64,000 bases of DNA from Cellulomonas sp. PhB143 (GTDB lineage Bacteria; Actinomycetota; Actinomycetes; Actinomycetales; Cellulomonadaceae), in the NCBI RefSeq assembly GCF_003752595.1, contig NZ_RKIJ01000009.1, positions 186,001 to 250,000 on the forward strand. The letters are read 5' to 3'. The notes beneath the pieces were generated by a model. That model had not been told where the DNA came from. It made no database searches and worked only from the letters and a program-made list of their open reading frames with translations. Of the stretch, positions 54,203-62,307 are shown in pieces; the stretch's first letter is position 1, and each line of letters opens with the position of its first letter. Both the position numbers and the translations under genes were made by a program.

Positions 54203-54231
54203 GGCGCCCGGCCAGTACCGGCCGGCCGGGG

Positions 54232-54237
54232 TACGTT
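54232..54237 (+). promoter_or_regulatory. -10 hexamer of gdhA
   Basis: TACGTT. Start of transcription is expected near 54244, exactly where the 16-bp palindrome begins. The leader of about 54 nt carries CGGAGGG before the GTG. Confidence 0.45.
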
Positions 54238-54243
54238 GATCGC

Positions 54244-54259
54244 TCAGCGGCGCCGCTGA
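54244..54259. promoter_or_regulatory. perfect 16-bp palindrome at gdhA transcription start
   Basis: TCAGCGGCGCCGCTGA lies 6 bp downstream of the -10. It could be a repressor operator or a 5'-end hairpin of the mRNA. Confidence 0.45.
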
Positions 54260-54297
54260 CCCGCGGCGCCCCGACGACCTCGTACCCCGGAGGGCCC

Positions 54298-55635
54298 GTG
54301 TCCACAGAGGCGGCCGCACGGCCGACGCCACCGTCCACCCCCGCACCGTCCACCCCCGACCCGCACCCGGGCACCGACCGCGACCGGCCGTCCCCGCACG
54401 GCCCGCTCGGCACGGCGCTCGCCCAGCTGGCCGGCGCGGTGGACATGCTCGGCCTCGACGAGGGCACCCACGAGATGCTGGCGACGCCGCGGCGCGAGGT
54501 GCACGTCGCGGTCCCGCTGCGCCGGGACGACGGCACCTCCGTGCTGTTCCGCGGGTACCGCGTGCAGCACAACGTCTCGCGCGGTCCCGGCAAGGGCGGC
54601 CTGCGCTACCACCCGAGCGTGGACATCGACGAGGTGCGGGCGCTGGCCATGTGGATGACCTGGAAGTGCGCGGTCGTCGACCTGCCCTACGGCGGCGCCA
54701 AGGGCGGGGTGACCATCGACCCGCGCGAGCACTCCGAGCGCGAGCTCGAGCGTGTCACGCGCCGCTACACCAGCGAGATCAAGCCGATCATCGGTCCCGA
54801 GCGCGACGTGATGGCCCCCGACATGGGCACCAACGAGCAGACCATGGCCTGGGTCATGGACACCTACTCCGTCAGCGAGGGCTACACCATCCCGGGCGTC
54901 GTGACCGGCAAGCCCATCGCGGTCGGGGGCTCGCTGGGCCGCGCGACGGCGACCTCCCGCGGCGTCGTGCACACGGCCAAGGCCGCCCTGAACGAGGCGG
55001 GGGTCGACGTCGTCGGCGCGAGCATCGCCATCCAGGGCTTCGGCAAGGTCGGCTCGCACGCCGCGGCGATCTTCGCCGAGGAGGGCGCCCGGGTCGTCGC
55101 GGTGAGCGACCAGTACGGCGGCGTCGTGAACCGGGACGGTCTCGACGTCGACGCGCTGTTCACCCACGTCGCCGCGACCGGGACCGTGGTCGGCTTCGAG
55201 GAGGCCGACGAGATCAGCAACCACGGGCTCCTGGGGCTGGAGGTCGACGTCCTGGTGCCCGCCGCCGTCGAGGGCGTGCTCGACGAGATCACCGCCCAGC
55301 AGGTGCGCGCGCGGTTCGTGGTCGAGGGCGCCAACGGGCCGACGACGGGCGAGGGCGACACGATCCTCGCCAAGAACGGCGTCGTCGTCGTGCCCGACGT
55401 GCTCGCGAACGCGGGCGGCGTCGTCGTCTCCTACTTCGAGTGGGTCCAGGCCAACCAGGCGTACTGGTGGACGGAGCCGGAGATCTCCGAGCGGCTCGAG
55501 CACCGGATGCACTCCGCCTACGCGGACGTCTCGGCCCTCGCCCGGCGCGAGGACGTCTCGCTGCGCGACGCCGCCCTCGCCATCGGCGTCCAGCGGGTGG
55601 CCGAGGCCCACGAGATCCGCGGGCTGTACCCCTGA
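54298..55635 (+). CDS. gdhA: glutamate dehydrogenase (Glu/Leu/Phe/Val family)
   Basis: A 445-residue enzyme that interconverts glutamate and 2-oxoglutarate plus ammonia. An extra Pro/Thr-rich N-terminal ~35 residues precede the core. GPGKGGLRYHP binds substrate, KCAVVDLPYGGAKGGV holds the catalytic lysine, and IQGFGKVGSHAA is the dinucleotide-binding Rossmann motif. The length and GRATATSRGVV wording fit the NAD-type hexameric branch rather than the ~450-residue NADP GdhA of enterics; coenzyme use is therefore uncertain. GTG start with CGGAGGG. It may use glutamate produced by PutA nearby. Confidence 0.94.
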   Translation: MSTEAAARPTPPSTPAPSTPDPHPGTDRDRPSPHGPLGTALAQLAGAVDMLGLDEGTHEMLATPRREVHVAVPLRRDDGTSVLFRGYRVQHNVSRGPGKGGLRYHPSVDIDEVRALAMWMTWKCAVVDLPYGGAKGGVTIDPREHSERELERVTRRYTSEIKPIIGPERDVMAPDMGTNEQTMAWVMDTYSVSEGYTIPGVVTGKPIAVGGSLGRATATSRGVVHTAKAALNEAGVDVVGASIAIQGFGKVGSHAAAIFAEEGARVVAVSDQYGGVVNRDGLDVDALFTHVAATGTVVGFEEADEISNHGLLGLEVDVLVPAAVEGVLDEITAQQVRARFVVEGANGPTTGEGDTILAKNGVVVVPDVLANAGGVVVSYFEWVQANQAYWWTEPEISERLEHRMHSAYADVSALARREDVSLRDAALAIGVQRVAEAHEIRGLYP

Positions 55636-55638
55636 CCC

Positions 55639-55675
55639 TGCCCCTCCCCCATGCCCCTCCCCCATGCCCCTCCCC
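55639..55675 (+). repeat. 13-bp tandem repeat after gdhA
   Basis: Unit TGCCCCTCCCCCA, two full copies and one partial, beginning 3 bp after the gdhA stop and leading into the 57-bp palindrome. Confidence 0.85.
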
Positions 55676-55680
55676 GGCGC

Positions 55681-55737
55681 CGAGCACGGGGTTACCGCCG
55701 GATCGAGCGACGCGATCCGGCGGTAACCGCGTGCTCG
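55681..55737. repeat. 57-bp intergenic palindrome
   Basis: Two 25-bp arms (starting CGAGCACG and ending GCGTGCTCG) with a single mismatch and a 7-nt loop AGCGACG. Unlike a normal terminator, it contains an AT-mixed GGTTACCGCC core and has no T-tract. It could terminate gdhA or be a dispersed repeat. Confidence 0.85.
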
Positions 55738-55787
55738 CAAGGCGGGAACGCCGGGGTCGGCGGGGCGGTCCGGGTGACGCTCCCGAC

Positions 55788-56087
55788 ATGATCCGCGAGC
55801 ACGCCCTGCTGTCCGTCCGCCCCGGCTCGGAGGCCGAGTTCGAGTCCGCCTTCGCGACCGCGCGGCCGCTGATCGAGTCCCGGCCGGGCTTCCTCCGGCT
55901 CAGCCTGTCGCGCGGCGTGGAGTCATGGTCGACGTACCTGCTCCTCGTCGAGTGGGACTCCGTCGAGGCACACGAGCAGGGGTTCCGCCGCTCGGCGGAG
56001 TTCGCGCGCTGGCGTGAGCTGCTCCACCACTTCTATGAGCCGATGCCGGTGGTCGAACACTTCGCGCCGGTCGCGACCTCGGACTGA
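55788..56087 (+). CDS. antibiotic biosynthesis monooxygenase (ABM)-domain protein
   Basis: A 99-residue ferredoxin-like ABM-fold protein. MIREHALLSVRPGSEAEFESAF and PGFLRLSLSRGVESWSTYLLLVEWDSVEAHEQGFR are the two halves of the fold, and HHFYEPMPVVEHF is the typical end. Family members include cofactor-free quinol monooxygenases and haem-degrading enzymes; no decisive active-site residue can be named. It stands alone between the 57-bp palindrome and the TspO-like gene. The ATG at 55788 follows GACGCT by 6 bp. Confidence 0.9.
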   Translation: MIREHALLSVRPGSEAEFESAFATARPLIESRPGFLRLSLSRGVESWSTYLLLVEWDSVEAHEQGFRRSAEFARWRELLHHFYEPMPVVEHFAPVATSD

Positions 56088-56202
56088 CGCCACCGCTCCC
56101 CCGGCCGAGCCGCCCCCTGCCGAGCACGCCACCTGTATCGTTCCAGGCCACGGGATCGACACCGATGACGTGTTCGGCGCTGGGCCGTGCTGGGCCGGGC
56201 CG

Positions 56203-57066
56203 TCAGTGGCCGCGCACCTCGCGGGGGCGGCCCAGCCACGCGACGAAGGGCGCCACGAGCGCGACCGCCGCGGCGATCGCGGCCGCGACCGCGACGGTCT
56301 CGTCGACCAGCGGCCCGCCGAACCGGCCCGCCGAGATCCAGCCGAGGCCCCAGGCCATCGCGAGGCCGATGCTGATCGCGACCACCGGGCGCGGCGCGGC
56401 GAACACCGCGTAGGCCACGGACAGCACGGCGCCGGCGGCGACCACGACCACGCCCCACGCGCTCGCGCCCAGGCCGAGCTCCCCGACGTCGGACGCCGTG
56501 GGCGCCGCGGCGACGTCCGCGAGCGTCGCGACGCTCACCCAGCCGAGATAGAGGCCCGTGGTCACGTCCGTCACGGCGGCCTCCACGACGCCCGACGCCG
56601 GGATGCGGACCAGCCGCACGAGGACCACGGCGAGCACCGCCACCAGCGCGCCGATCACGACGACGCTGGCCCAGAGCCACCCGGCCTGGACCACGCCGAT
56701 CCATGCGGCGTTGAGCAGCATCGACGCGAGCACCCACCAGGACACGGCCCGCAGCCGTGGGTTCGCGCCCTGCGCGGGCAGCACCTGGTAGACGGCGAAG
56801 GCCACGAGGCCGAGGTAGACCACCGACCAGATGCTGAACGCCGGGCCGTCCGGGGCGACGGGCGTCGCGGTCGCGGACAGCGCCCCGTCGGCGGCGTCCT
56901 GGATCGCGGTGCCGCCGAAGGCGCCCGAGCCCCACGCCGCGCCGGCGACCGCGAGCAGGGCGCCGACGAGCACGATCCCCTGGCGGACGCGGTCCCGCGT
57001 GGTCACGGCAGTCTCGGGCGGCAGGTCGCTGGCCGCGTCCCCGCTGTTCATGGCTGCACTGGTCAT
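56203..57066 (-). CDS. TspO/MBR-related membrane protein
   Basis: A 287-residue protein with about eight hydrophobic segments, longer than the ~160-residue five-helix TspO. The central part (AFSIWSVVYLGLVAFAVYQVLP; WWVLASMLLNAAWIGVVQAGW; TGLYLGWVSVATLADVAA) has the Trp- and Asn-rich pattern of the tryptophan-rich sensory protein superfamily. Relatives bind porphyrins or sterols. It lies next to hemQ and hemH, so a tetrapyrrole link is attractive but unproven. The ATG at 57066 follows CACAGT by 6 bp. Confidence 0.8.
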   Translation of the reverse strand: MTSAAMNSGDAASDLPPETAVTTRDRVRQGIVLVGALLAVAGAAWGSGAFGGTAIQDAADGALSATATPVAPDGPAFSIWSVVYLGLVAFAVYQVLPAQGANPRLRAVSWWVLASMLLNAAWIGVVQAGWLWASVVVIGALVAVLAVVLVRLVRIPASGVVEAAVTDVTTGLYLGWVSVATLADVAAAPTASDVGELGLGASAWGVVVVAAGAVLSVAYAVFAAPRPVVAISIGLAMAWGLGWISAGRFGGPLVDETVAVAAAIAAAVALVAPFVAWLGRPREVRGH

Positions 57067-57072
57067 GCACCC

Positions 57073-57078
57073 ACTGTG
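57073..57078 (-). promoter_or_regulatory. -10 hexamer of TspO-like gene, leaderless type
   Basis: CACAGT on the minus strand, 6 bp before the ATG, identical to the putA arrangement. Confidence 0.4.
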
Positions 57079-57134
57079 CCAAGTCCCGCGGGCCGCGGCA
57101 TGCGGGACCGGTCGGGCTGCCGGCATGTCGCCGG

Positions 57135-57896
57135 TCAGGCCAGAGGCTGGCGGTCCGCCCAGGCGGCCAGGCTCGTGCGCGGCCCCGTGAAGAAGGGGAC
57201 CTCCTCGCGCACGTGGCGGCGCGCCTCGGTCGCCCGGAGGTCACGCATGAGGTCGACGATGCGGTGCAGCTCGTCCGCCTCGAAGGCGAGGATCCACTCG
57301 TAGTCGCCGAGCGCGAACGCCGAGACGGTGTTGGCGCGCACGTCCTTGTAGTCCTTGGCGGCGAGCCCGTGGTCGCGCAGCATCGTGCGGCGCTCCGACT
57401 CCGGCAGCAGGTACCAGTCGTAGGAGCGCACGAACGGGTAGACGCACACGTAGTCGCGCGGGGCCTCGCCCGCGAGGAAGGCGGGCACGTGGGCGCGGTT
57501 GAACTCCGCCTGCCGGTGCAGCGCCGCCACGGACCACACGGGCTCGAGGCCGCGGCCCAGCGACGAGGCACGCAGCCTCTGGTAGGCACCCTGCACCGCC
57601 TCGATCGAGGAGCCGTGGGTCCACAGCAGCAGGTCCGCGTCCGAGCGCAGGCCGCCGACGTCGTACCAGCCGCGCCGCACGAGCTCCGCGTCCGTCGACG
57701 CCGGGTCGACGCCGTCCTCCGGGCCGCCGCCGACGGCGCGCTCGGCCGCGGCGACGAGGTCCGCGCGCTCGCCGTCGTCCTCCGGGAGGGTCTCCGAGAG
57801 CGAGAACGCCGACCACATCGTGTAGCGGATCGTCGCGTGGATCGAGGTGGTGTCGACGGCCTCGCCCGTGTCGCCGTGGACGTGGTGCTCGCTCAT
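57135..57896 (-). CDS. hemQ: coproheme decarboxylase
   Basis: A 253-residue HemQ/ChdC of the chlorite-dismutase fold, which turns Fe-coproporphyrin III into haem b with peroxide in the last step of the coproporphyrin-dependent pathway. Key blocks are [29 protein letters not shown] with the radical-forming Tyr, and [25 protein letters not shown] with the axial His region, ending in [18 protein letters not shown] precedes the ATG. It follows hemH by 43 bp. Presence of HemQ shows that this organism makes haem through coproporphyrin. Confidence 0.95.
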   Translation of the reverse strand: MSEHHVHGDTGEAVDTTSIHATIRYTMWSAFSLSETLPEDDGERADLVAAAERAVGGGPEDGVDPASTDAELVRRGWYDVGGLRSDADLLLWTHGSSIEAVQGAYQRLRASSLGRGLEPVWSVAALHRQAEFNRAHVPAFLAGEAPRDYVCVYPFVRSYDWYLLPESERRTMLRDHGLAAKDYKDVRANTVSAFALGDYEWILAFEADELHRIVDLMRDLRATEARRHVREEVPFFTGPRTSLAAWADRQPLA

Positions 57897-57939
57897 GGGT
57901 TCCCTCTCGTCGGTGGTGCGTGGGGCCGGGCGGCGGCGG

Positions 57940-59094
57940 TCAGGCGGAGACGTCGGCCCCGCACAGCGCGGGGACGTCGCTCGGCTCGCCGTCGCGGCGC
58001 AGGCAGCAGCCGGGGGCGCAGACCGAGCGGAACGCCGGCAGGCCGCCGACGGTCGCCTCGTCGACCTCCTCGCCGCGGGCCAGGGCGGCGCGCTCGAGGA
58101 CGAGGTCGACGAGCCCGCGGACGAACGGCTCGCGGGTGCCGACCGTGCCGGCGCGCACCGCGGTCATGCCGAGCCGCGCCGCGGTCTGGATGGCCTCGGT
58201 GTCGAGGTCGTAGGCGACCTCCATGTGGTCGGAGACGAACCCGATCGGCGAGAGGACGACGTCGCGCAGGCCCTCGCCGGCGCGCTCCTCGAGGAGGTCG
58301 TTGACGTCGGGCTCGAGCCACGGCTGGCTCGGCGGGCCGGAGCGCGAGCAGTAGGCGAGCTCCCAGCCGACGTCGTGCCCGAGCCGCTCGCCGACCCGCG
58401 CGGCGACCAGGGCGGCGAGGTCGAGGTGCTGGGCCGAGTAGCTGGCGCCGGAGACCTTCGAGGCCGCCTCCATGGTGTCCGGGATCGAGTGGGTCACGAA
58501 GACCAGGCGCGCCGCCCGGGGGTCGCCGCCCTTCTCGGCGAGGGCCTCGAAGCCCTCGACGACGGCGTCGGTGTTCGCCTCGGCGAAGCCGGGGTGGTTG
58601 AAGTAGGAGCGCACCTTGTCGAACCGGACCGTCGTCGAGCCGCCCGGGCCGGTGCGGTCCAGCTTGCCCATCCCGTCCAGCACCACCGCGAGGTCCTCGC
58701 GGTACTGGCGGCAGCCCGAGTAGGACGAGTAGGCGCTGGTCACGAGGGCGACGGCGCGCTGGGCGCCGAGGGCCTCCAGCTCGCCGACCGCGTCGGCCGT
58801 GTACGGGGCCCAGTTGCGGTTGCCCCAGACCACGGGCAGGTCGATGCCGCGCCGGGCGAGCTCCGCCTCGAGCGCCGCCTTGAGCGCGAGGTTCTGCTCG
58901 TTGATCGGGCTCTTGCCCCCGAACCCGTAGTAGTGCTCGCCGACCTCCTCGAGCCGGGCGTCGGGGATGCCCTTGCCTGCGGTCACGTTGCGGAGGAAGG
59001 GGACGACGTCGGCCGGCTCGTTCGGGCCGCCGAACGAGTAGAGCAGGAGCGCGTCGTACGGGAGGACGGGTGCTGAGGGAGTCAGGCCGGGCAT
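57940..59094 (-). CDS. hemH: coproporphyrin III ferrochelatase
   Basis: A 384-residue ferrochelatase of the Gram-positive coproporphyrin type (CpfC), supplying Hem[23 protein letters not shown] is the N-terminal signature, [11 protein letters not shown] contains the metal-site His, and [20 protein letters not shown] the conserved Glu. The C-terminus has CAPGCC and a last Cys in DVPALC; with Cys in SSYSGCRQY these can ligate the [2Fe-2S] cluster known from actinobacterial ferrochelatases. I chose the ATG at 59094, which has GGGGAGG 8 bp upstream; the GTG at 59112 would lie before that site. Confidence 0.95.
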   Translation of the reverse strand: MPGLTPSAPVLPYDALLLYSFGGPNEPADVVPFLRNVTAGKGIPDARLEEVGEHYYGFGGKSPINEQNLALKAALEAELARRGIDLPVVWGNRNWAPYTADAVGELEALGAQRAVALVTSAYSSYSGCRQYREDLAVVLDGMGKLDRTGPGGSTTVRFDKVRSYFNHPGFAEANTDAVVEGFEALAEKGGDPRAARLVFVTHSIPDTMEAASKVSGASYSAQHLDLAALVAARVGERLGHDVGWELAYCSRSGPPSQPWLEPDVNDLLEERAGEGLRDVVLSPIGFVSDHMEVAYDLDTEAIQTAARLGMTAVRAGTVGTREPFVRGLVDLVLERAALARGEEVDEATVGGLPAFRSVCAPGCCLRRDGEPSDVPALCGADVSA

Positions 59095-59217
59095 GGTCCC
59101 ATCCTCCCCCACCGCGGGTGCGCGCGGGGGCCGGATCCGCCCGGATCCGGGGCTCGCGGGTGTGACGTCGACCCGACGCGCCGTCAGATCCCCCGCCGGG
59201 ACGCGACGCCCCGCCCT

Positions 59218-59283
59218 CCGCCGAGATGTCGAATTCCGCCCCGGATTCGTCGAATCCTGGGGCGGAATTCGACATCTCGGCGG
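59218..59283. repeat. 66-bp near-perfect intergenic palindrome
   Basis: 25-bp outer arms match perfectly (from CCGCCGAGATG to CATCTCGGCGG), and inner 7-bp arms GGATTCG / CGAATCC meet at a central T, with one bulged T. EcoRI-like GAATTC sites lie in each arm. It sits in the 214-bp gap between the hemH start and the glucanase stop; no T-tract. Confidence 0.9.
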
Positions 59284-59308
59284 ACGGGTCCTTCCGGGGG
59301 CGGGGGCG

Positions 59309-62257
59309 TCAGGAGCGGGCGCAGGGGATCCCGTTCAGGGTGAAGGCGTCGGGCACGTCGACGCGAGAACCGTTCGTCGTGCCCACATACCCGAACGTCA
59401 CGCTGCGACCCGGCGCCACGACCCTGTTCCACCCCAGGTCGGACGCGGTCACGAGCGGCCCGTCCTGGACGGACGCCGCGCCCCACGCACGCCCGGCGCT
59501 CTGGCCGGAGCCCAGGTGCCAGCGCAGGTCCCAGCCGTCGACCGGCGTCGTGCCCGTGTTCTTCAACGTGACCGTCGCGACGTAGCCGCCGTGCCAGACG
59601 CCGGAGGCCGTGGCGCGCACGGTGCACGTCGACGGCAGCGGCTGCGTGACGCCGAGGTTCCCGCCGTCGTCGATCATCGTGCCCCAGAAGTGGAACCGGT
59701 TGCCGTCGTCCATCGTCGGGTTGCCCGAGACCACCACGTTCTTCAGGTGGTGGTTCCCGCCGACGCGGAACGCGAGGCCGTAGGAGCCCGTGTCCGTGAT
59801 CGTCGTATCGCGGACGGTCAGCTCGTTGACCCACTTCGACCCGCTGACGAGGATCCCCTCGTACGTCGAGTCGAGGATCCGGTTGTCCGACAGCACTACG
59901 GGCGTCGTGATGTGCGAGGTGTCGGCGAACACCCAGACCGCCCCGAACGACGTGCTCCAGTTCGGCTCCCAGCCGCCCGTGCGCACCAGGGTGTTGCCGT
60001 CCACGACGGTGGTGCCGGAGAACGGCACCGGGTTGAACCGCGTGCTCACCGCGACGCCCGCCGCCGCGGTGAGCGTGTCGCTCACCGCGTTGTCGGTCAC
60101 CGCGTTCGAGTCGCCGCCGTAGATCGCGAGGCCGTTGCCGAGCAGCGGCACCTGGACCGTGTCGTGGGCGAAGACGCTGCGCGTCACCGCGCCGCCCGCC
60201 GACCACATCGCCATCGCGTCGTCCCCGGTGTTGCGCACCACGCTGTGCTCGACGCGGCTGTCGCTCACCGACCCGTGCAGGTGCACACCGTCGGCGTACG
60301 TGTCGCGCACGCGCAGGCCCAGGGCGTAGAGCCCGTCGGTACCGGCGTCCGCCCACAGCCCCACCTTGGTGTGCTCGACCCACACGTCCTGGACGAGCGA
60401 CCCGGCACCGAAGCTGCCCTCGAGGGCCGCGTCGGTGTGCCCGTCGTCGCGGTGGTCCACGTCGCCGTCGATCATCAGGTCGGCGACCGTCACCCCGCTC
60501 CCCTGCGCGTAGATCCCGCCCTTGCCGTCGGTGCCCTCGAGGACGGAGTACCAAGGACCCGCACCGCGGACCGTCACCGCGTGGACACGCACGCGCGCGG
60601 ACAGCGTGAAGCGCCCCTCCGGCACCCAGACGCCGGTCCCGGCCTCCGTCGCCGCGTCGACCGCGGCCTGGACCGCGGCCGTGTCGTCGGTGCCGTCGTC
60701 GGGCGTCGCCCCGAAGCCCGTGACGTCGAGGAAACCGTCGGGCGCGGCCAGGGCGCGGGGCACGAGCTCGGTGTCCACCAGGTCCACCGTGTAGTCGAGG
60801 TCCGCGGAGGCCTTGTCCTTCTGCAGCCGCAGCGTCGTGCCGGCCGGCAGCGTCGGGAACCGCACGCGCGACTCGTCGAAGTAGCGCTGCGGGCTGCCGC
60901 CCGACGGGTCGTTGTCGTACGGGTAGCCGCCGTAGACCCACGAGTGCTCGCTCGAGACGGGGACGTCCGCGACCTTCTTCTTCCCGGCGTACACACCGAG
61001 GGAACCGATCTGCCCCGCGCCGTCGGCGGTGTCGGGGATCGACGCGCGCAGCACCAGCGAGCTGGTCGGCTCCGTGAGCCGCCACTCGACGTGGTCGCCC
61101 GCGTCGGCGAGCCGCACCGCCTGACGCCCCGACGCCTCGGCCGCGACATCGTGGAACGCGCGGCTCGGCGCGAGGATCTCGCCGTTCGTCAGACCCTGCT
61201 CCGCCTCGTGCTCGATGTACGGGACCGTCGCGCCGGTCTCCGCGAACGCCGTGCCCCGCTGCAGCACGACCCGGTCGAGGACGAGCGCACCGTCGTGCGC
61301 CGTCCCGGTCGCCCGCAGCTCGACGCTGCCGACGCCCGCGCGCAGGGTGACGGGCACGCCCACCTCGGCCCACCCGCGGGTCGCGGGCAGCGCGAGCCGC
61401 CCGAGCGCGGCACCGTCGGCGCCGAGCACGAGCGAGGCGTCGGCTCCGTCGTTGCGGTAGCGGACCGTGGCCGTCTGCGTGCCGGACTTCGTCGCATCCA
61501 CCGCGACGACGGCGCGGGCGCGCTCCGCGGACAGGTCCACCCCGTCCTCGGTCACGACGGCGCCGTTCGCGTGGAAGGCGTCCTCGGCCTCGTAGGTCTG
61601 GCCCTGGCGCGCGTGCGTGGACCGGAGGATGTTCGTGACACCGTCCCACCGCGTGTCCGGCCCGGTGCCCTGCTGGTCGCCGGGGTCGGTCTGCCCGCCG
61701 CCCGGCGTCGTGAGGTCGCCCACGGTCGTCAGGGCGACGGCGTCGATGTTGACGTTGCCCGTGTCGTCGTCGTCGAACCGGTAGGTCACCTGCTGCTCGC
61801 CCGCGTCGAGGTCCACGACCTCCTGGTGGACGAACCAGAAGCTCCAGCCCGCGCCGACGTCGGACGGCAGCTCGATCTGCCGGTCCTCGCCGCCCGCGAC
61901 CTGCGAGAGCGTCATCGTCGAGCCCAGGCCGTTCGCGTACCGGACGTTCAGCCCGTACTCGCCGGCGACCGGGACGTCGAGGTCGAAGGTGATCGACGCC
62001 GTCCCCGTGTTGTCGATGACGAACCCGTCGACGAACCCGCTGCCCGAGTAGCCGAGGTGGTCCGCGTTGACCCCCGCACCCCCCGCGAGGGCGGCGTCCT
62101 CCGCCTCGAGGGCGACGGGCAGCCCCGGGGTGTCGCCGGGCACGGCGGCTGCGGGCACGGCGGCTGCGGGCACGGCGGCTGCGGGCACGGCGGCGCCGCC
62201 CGCCCCCAGGGTGAGGGCCGCCGCCAGGCAGGCGGTTCTCCTGATGGTCGGTCGCAT
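59309..62257 (-). CDS. secreted GH87-like beta-helix glucanase with CBM35-type and CBM2 modules
   Basis: A 982-residue exported protein. The signal peptide ends in a 15-bp-repeat-encoded AVPAA region near residue 40. A CBM35-type module spans about 46-175 (ALEAEDAALAGG; GNVNIDAVALTT), and further CBM6/35-like modules lie near 220-345 and 350-500. A right-handed beta-helix runs from about 515 to 865 (LDVTGFGATPDDGTDDTAAVQ), with NTGDDAMAMW (Asp about 679/680) resembling the catalytic Asp pair of GH87 alpha-1,3-glucanase/mycodextranase. The C-terminal CBM2 is about 880-982, with a terminal Cys pair. The ATG at 62257 has AAAGGAG. Likely degrades fungal or biofilm glucan; family call moderate. 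Confidence 0.8.
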   Translation of the reverse strand: MRPTIRRTACLAAALTLGAGGAAVPAAAVPAAAVPAAAVPGDTPGLPVALEAEDAALAGGAGVNADHLGYSGSGFVDGFVIDNTGTASITFDLDVPVAGEYGLNVRYANGLGSTMTLSQVAGGEDRQIELPSDVGAGWSFWFVHQEVVDLDAGEQQVTYRFDDDDTGNVNIDAVALTTVGDLTTPGGGQTDPGDQQGTGPDTRWDGVTNILRSTHARQGQTYEAEDAFHANGAVVTEDGVDLSAERARAVVAVDATKSGTQTATVRYRNDGADASLVLGADGAALGRLALPATRGWAEVGVPVTLRAGVGSVELRATGTAHDGALVLDRVVLQRGTAFAETGATVPYIEHEAEQGLTNGEILAPSRAFHDVAAEASGRQAVRLADAGDHVEWRLTEPTSSLVLRASIPDTADGAGQIGSLGVYAGKKKVADVPVSSEHSWVYGGYPYDNDPSGGSPQRYFDESRVRFPTLPAGTTLRLQKDKASADLDYTVDLVDTELVPRALAAPDGFLDVTGFGATPDDGTDDTAAVQAAVDAATEAGTGVWVPEGRFTLSARVRVHAVTVRGAGPWYSVLEGTDGKGGIYAQGSGVTVADLMIDGDVDHRDDGHTDAALEGSFGAGSLVQDVWVEHTKVGLWADAGTDGLYALGLRVRDTYADGVHLHGSVSDSRVEHSVVRNTGDDAMAMWSAGGAVTRSVFAHDTVQVPLLGNGLAIYGGDSNAVTDNAVSDTLTAAAGVAVSTRFNPVPFSGTTVVDGNTLVRTGGWEPNWSTSFGAVWVFADTSHITTPVVLSDNRILDSTYEGILVSGSKWVNELTVRDTTITDTGSYGLAFRVGGNHHLKNVVVSGNPTMDDGNRFHFWGTMIDDGGNLGVTQPLPSTCTVRATASGVWHGGYVATVTLKNTGTTPVDGWDLRWHLGSGQSAGRAWGAASVQDGPLVTASDLGWNRVVAPGRSVTFGYVGTTNGSRVDVPDAFTLNGIPCARS
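62138..62197 (-). repeat. 15-bp tandem repeat at signal-peptide end of glucanase gene
   Basis: Four copies (last one diverged) of GGGCACGGCGGCTGC on the plus strand encode repeated AVPAA on the minus strand, just at the predicted signal peptidase site. Confidence 0.85.
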
Positions 62258-62307
62258 GCGGTGATCTCCTTTGATCCGGAACGCGGGGGCGGGTCGGGCG
62301 GGACGGG

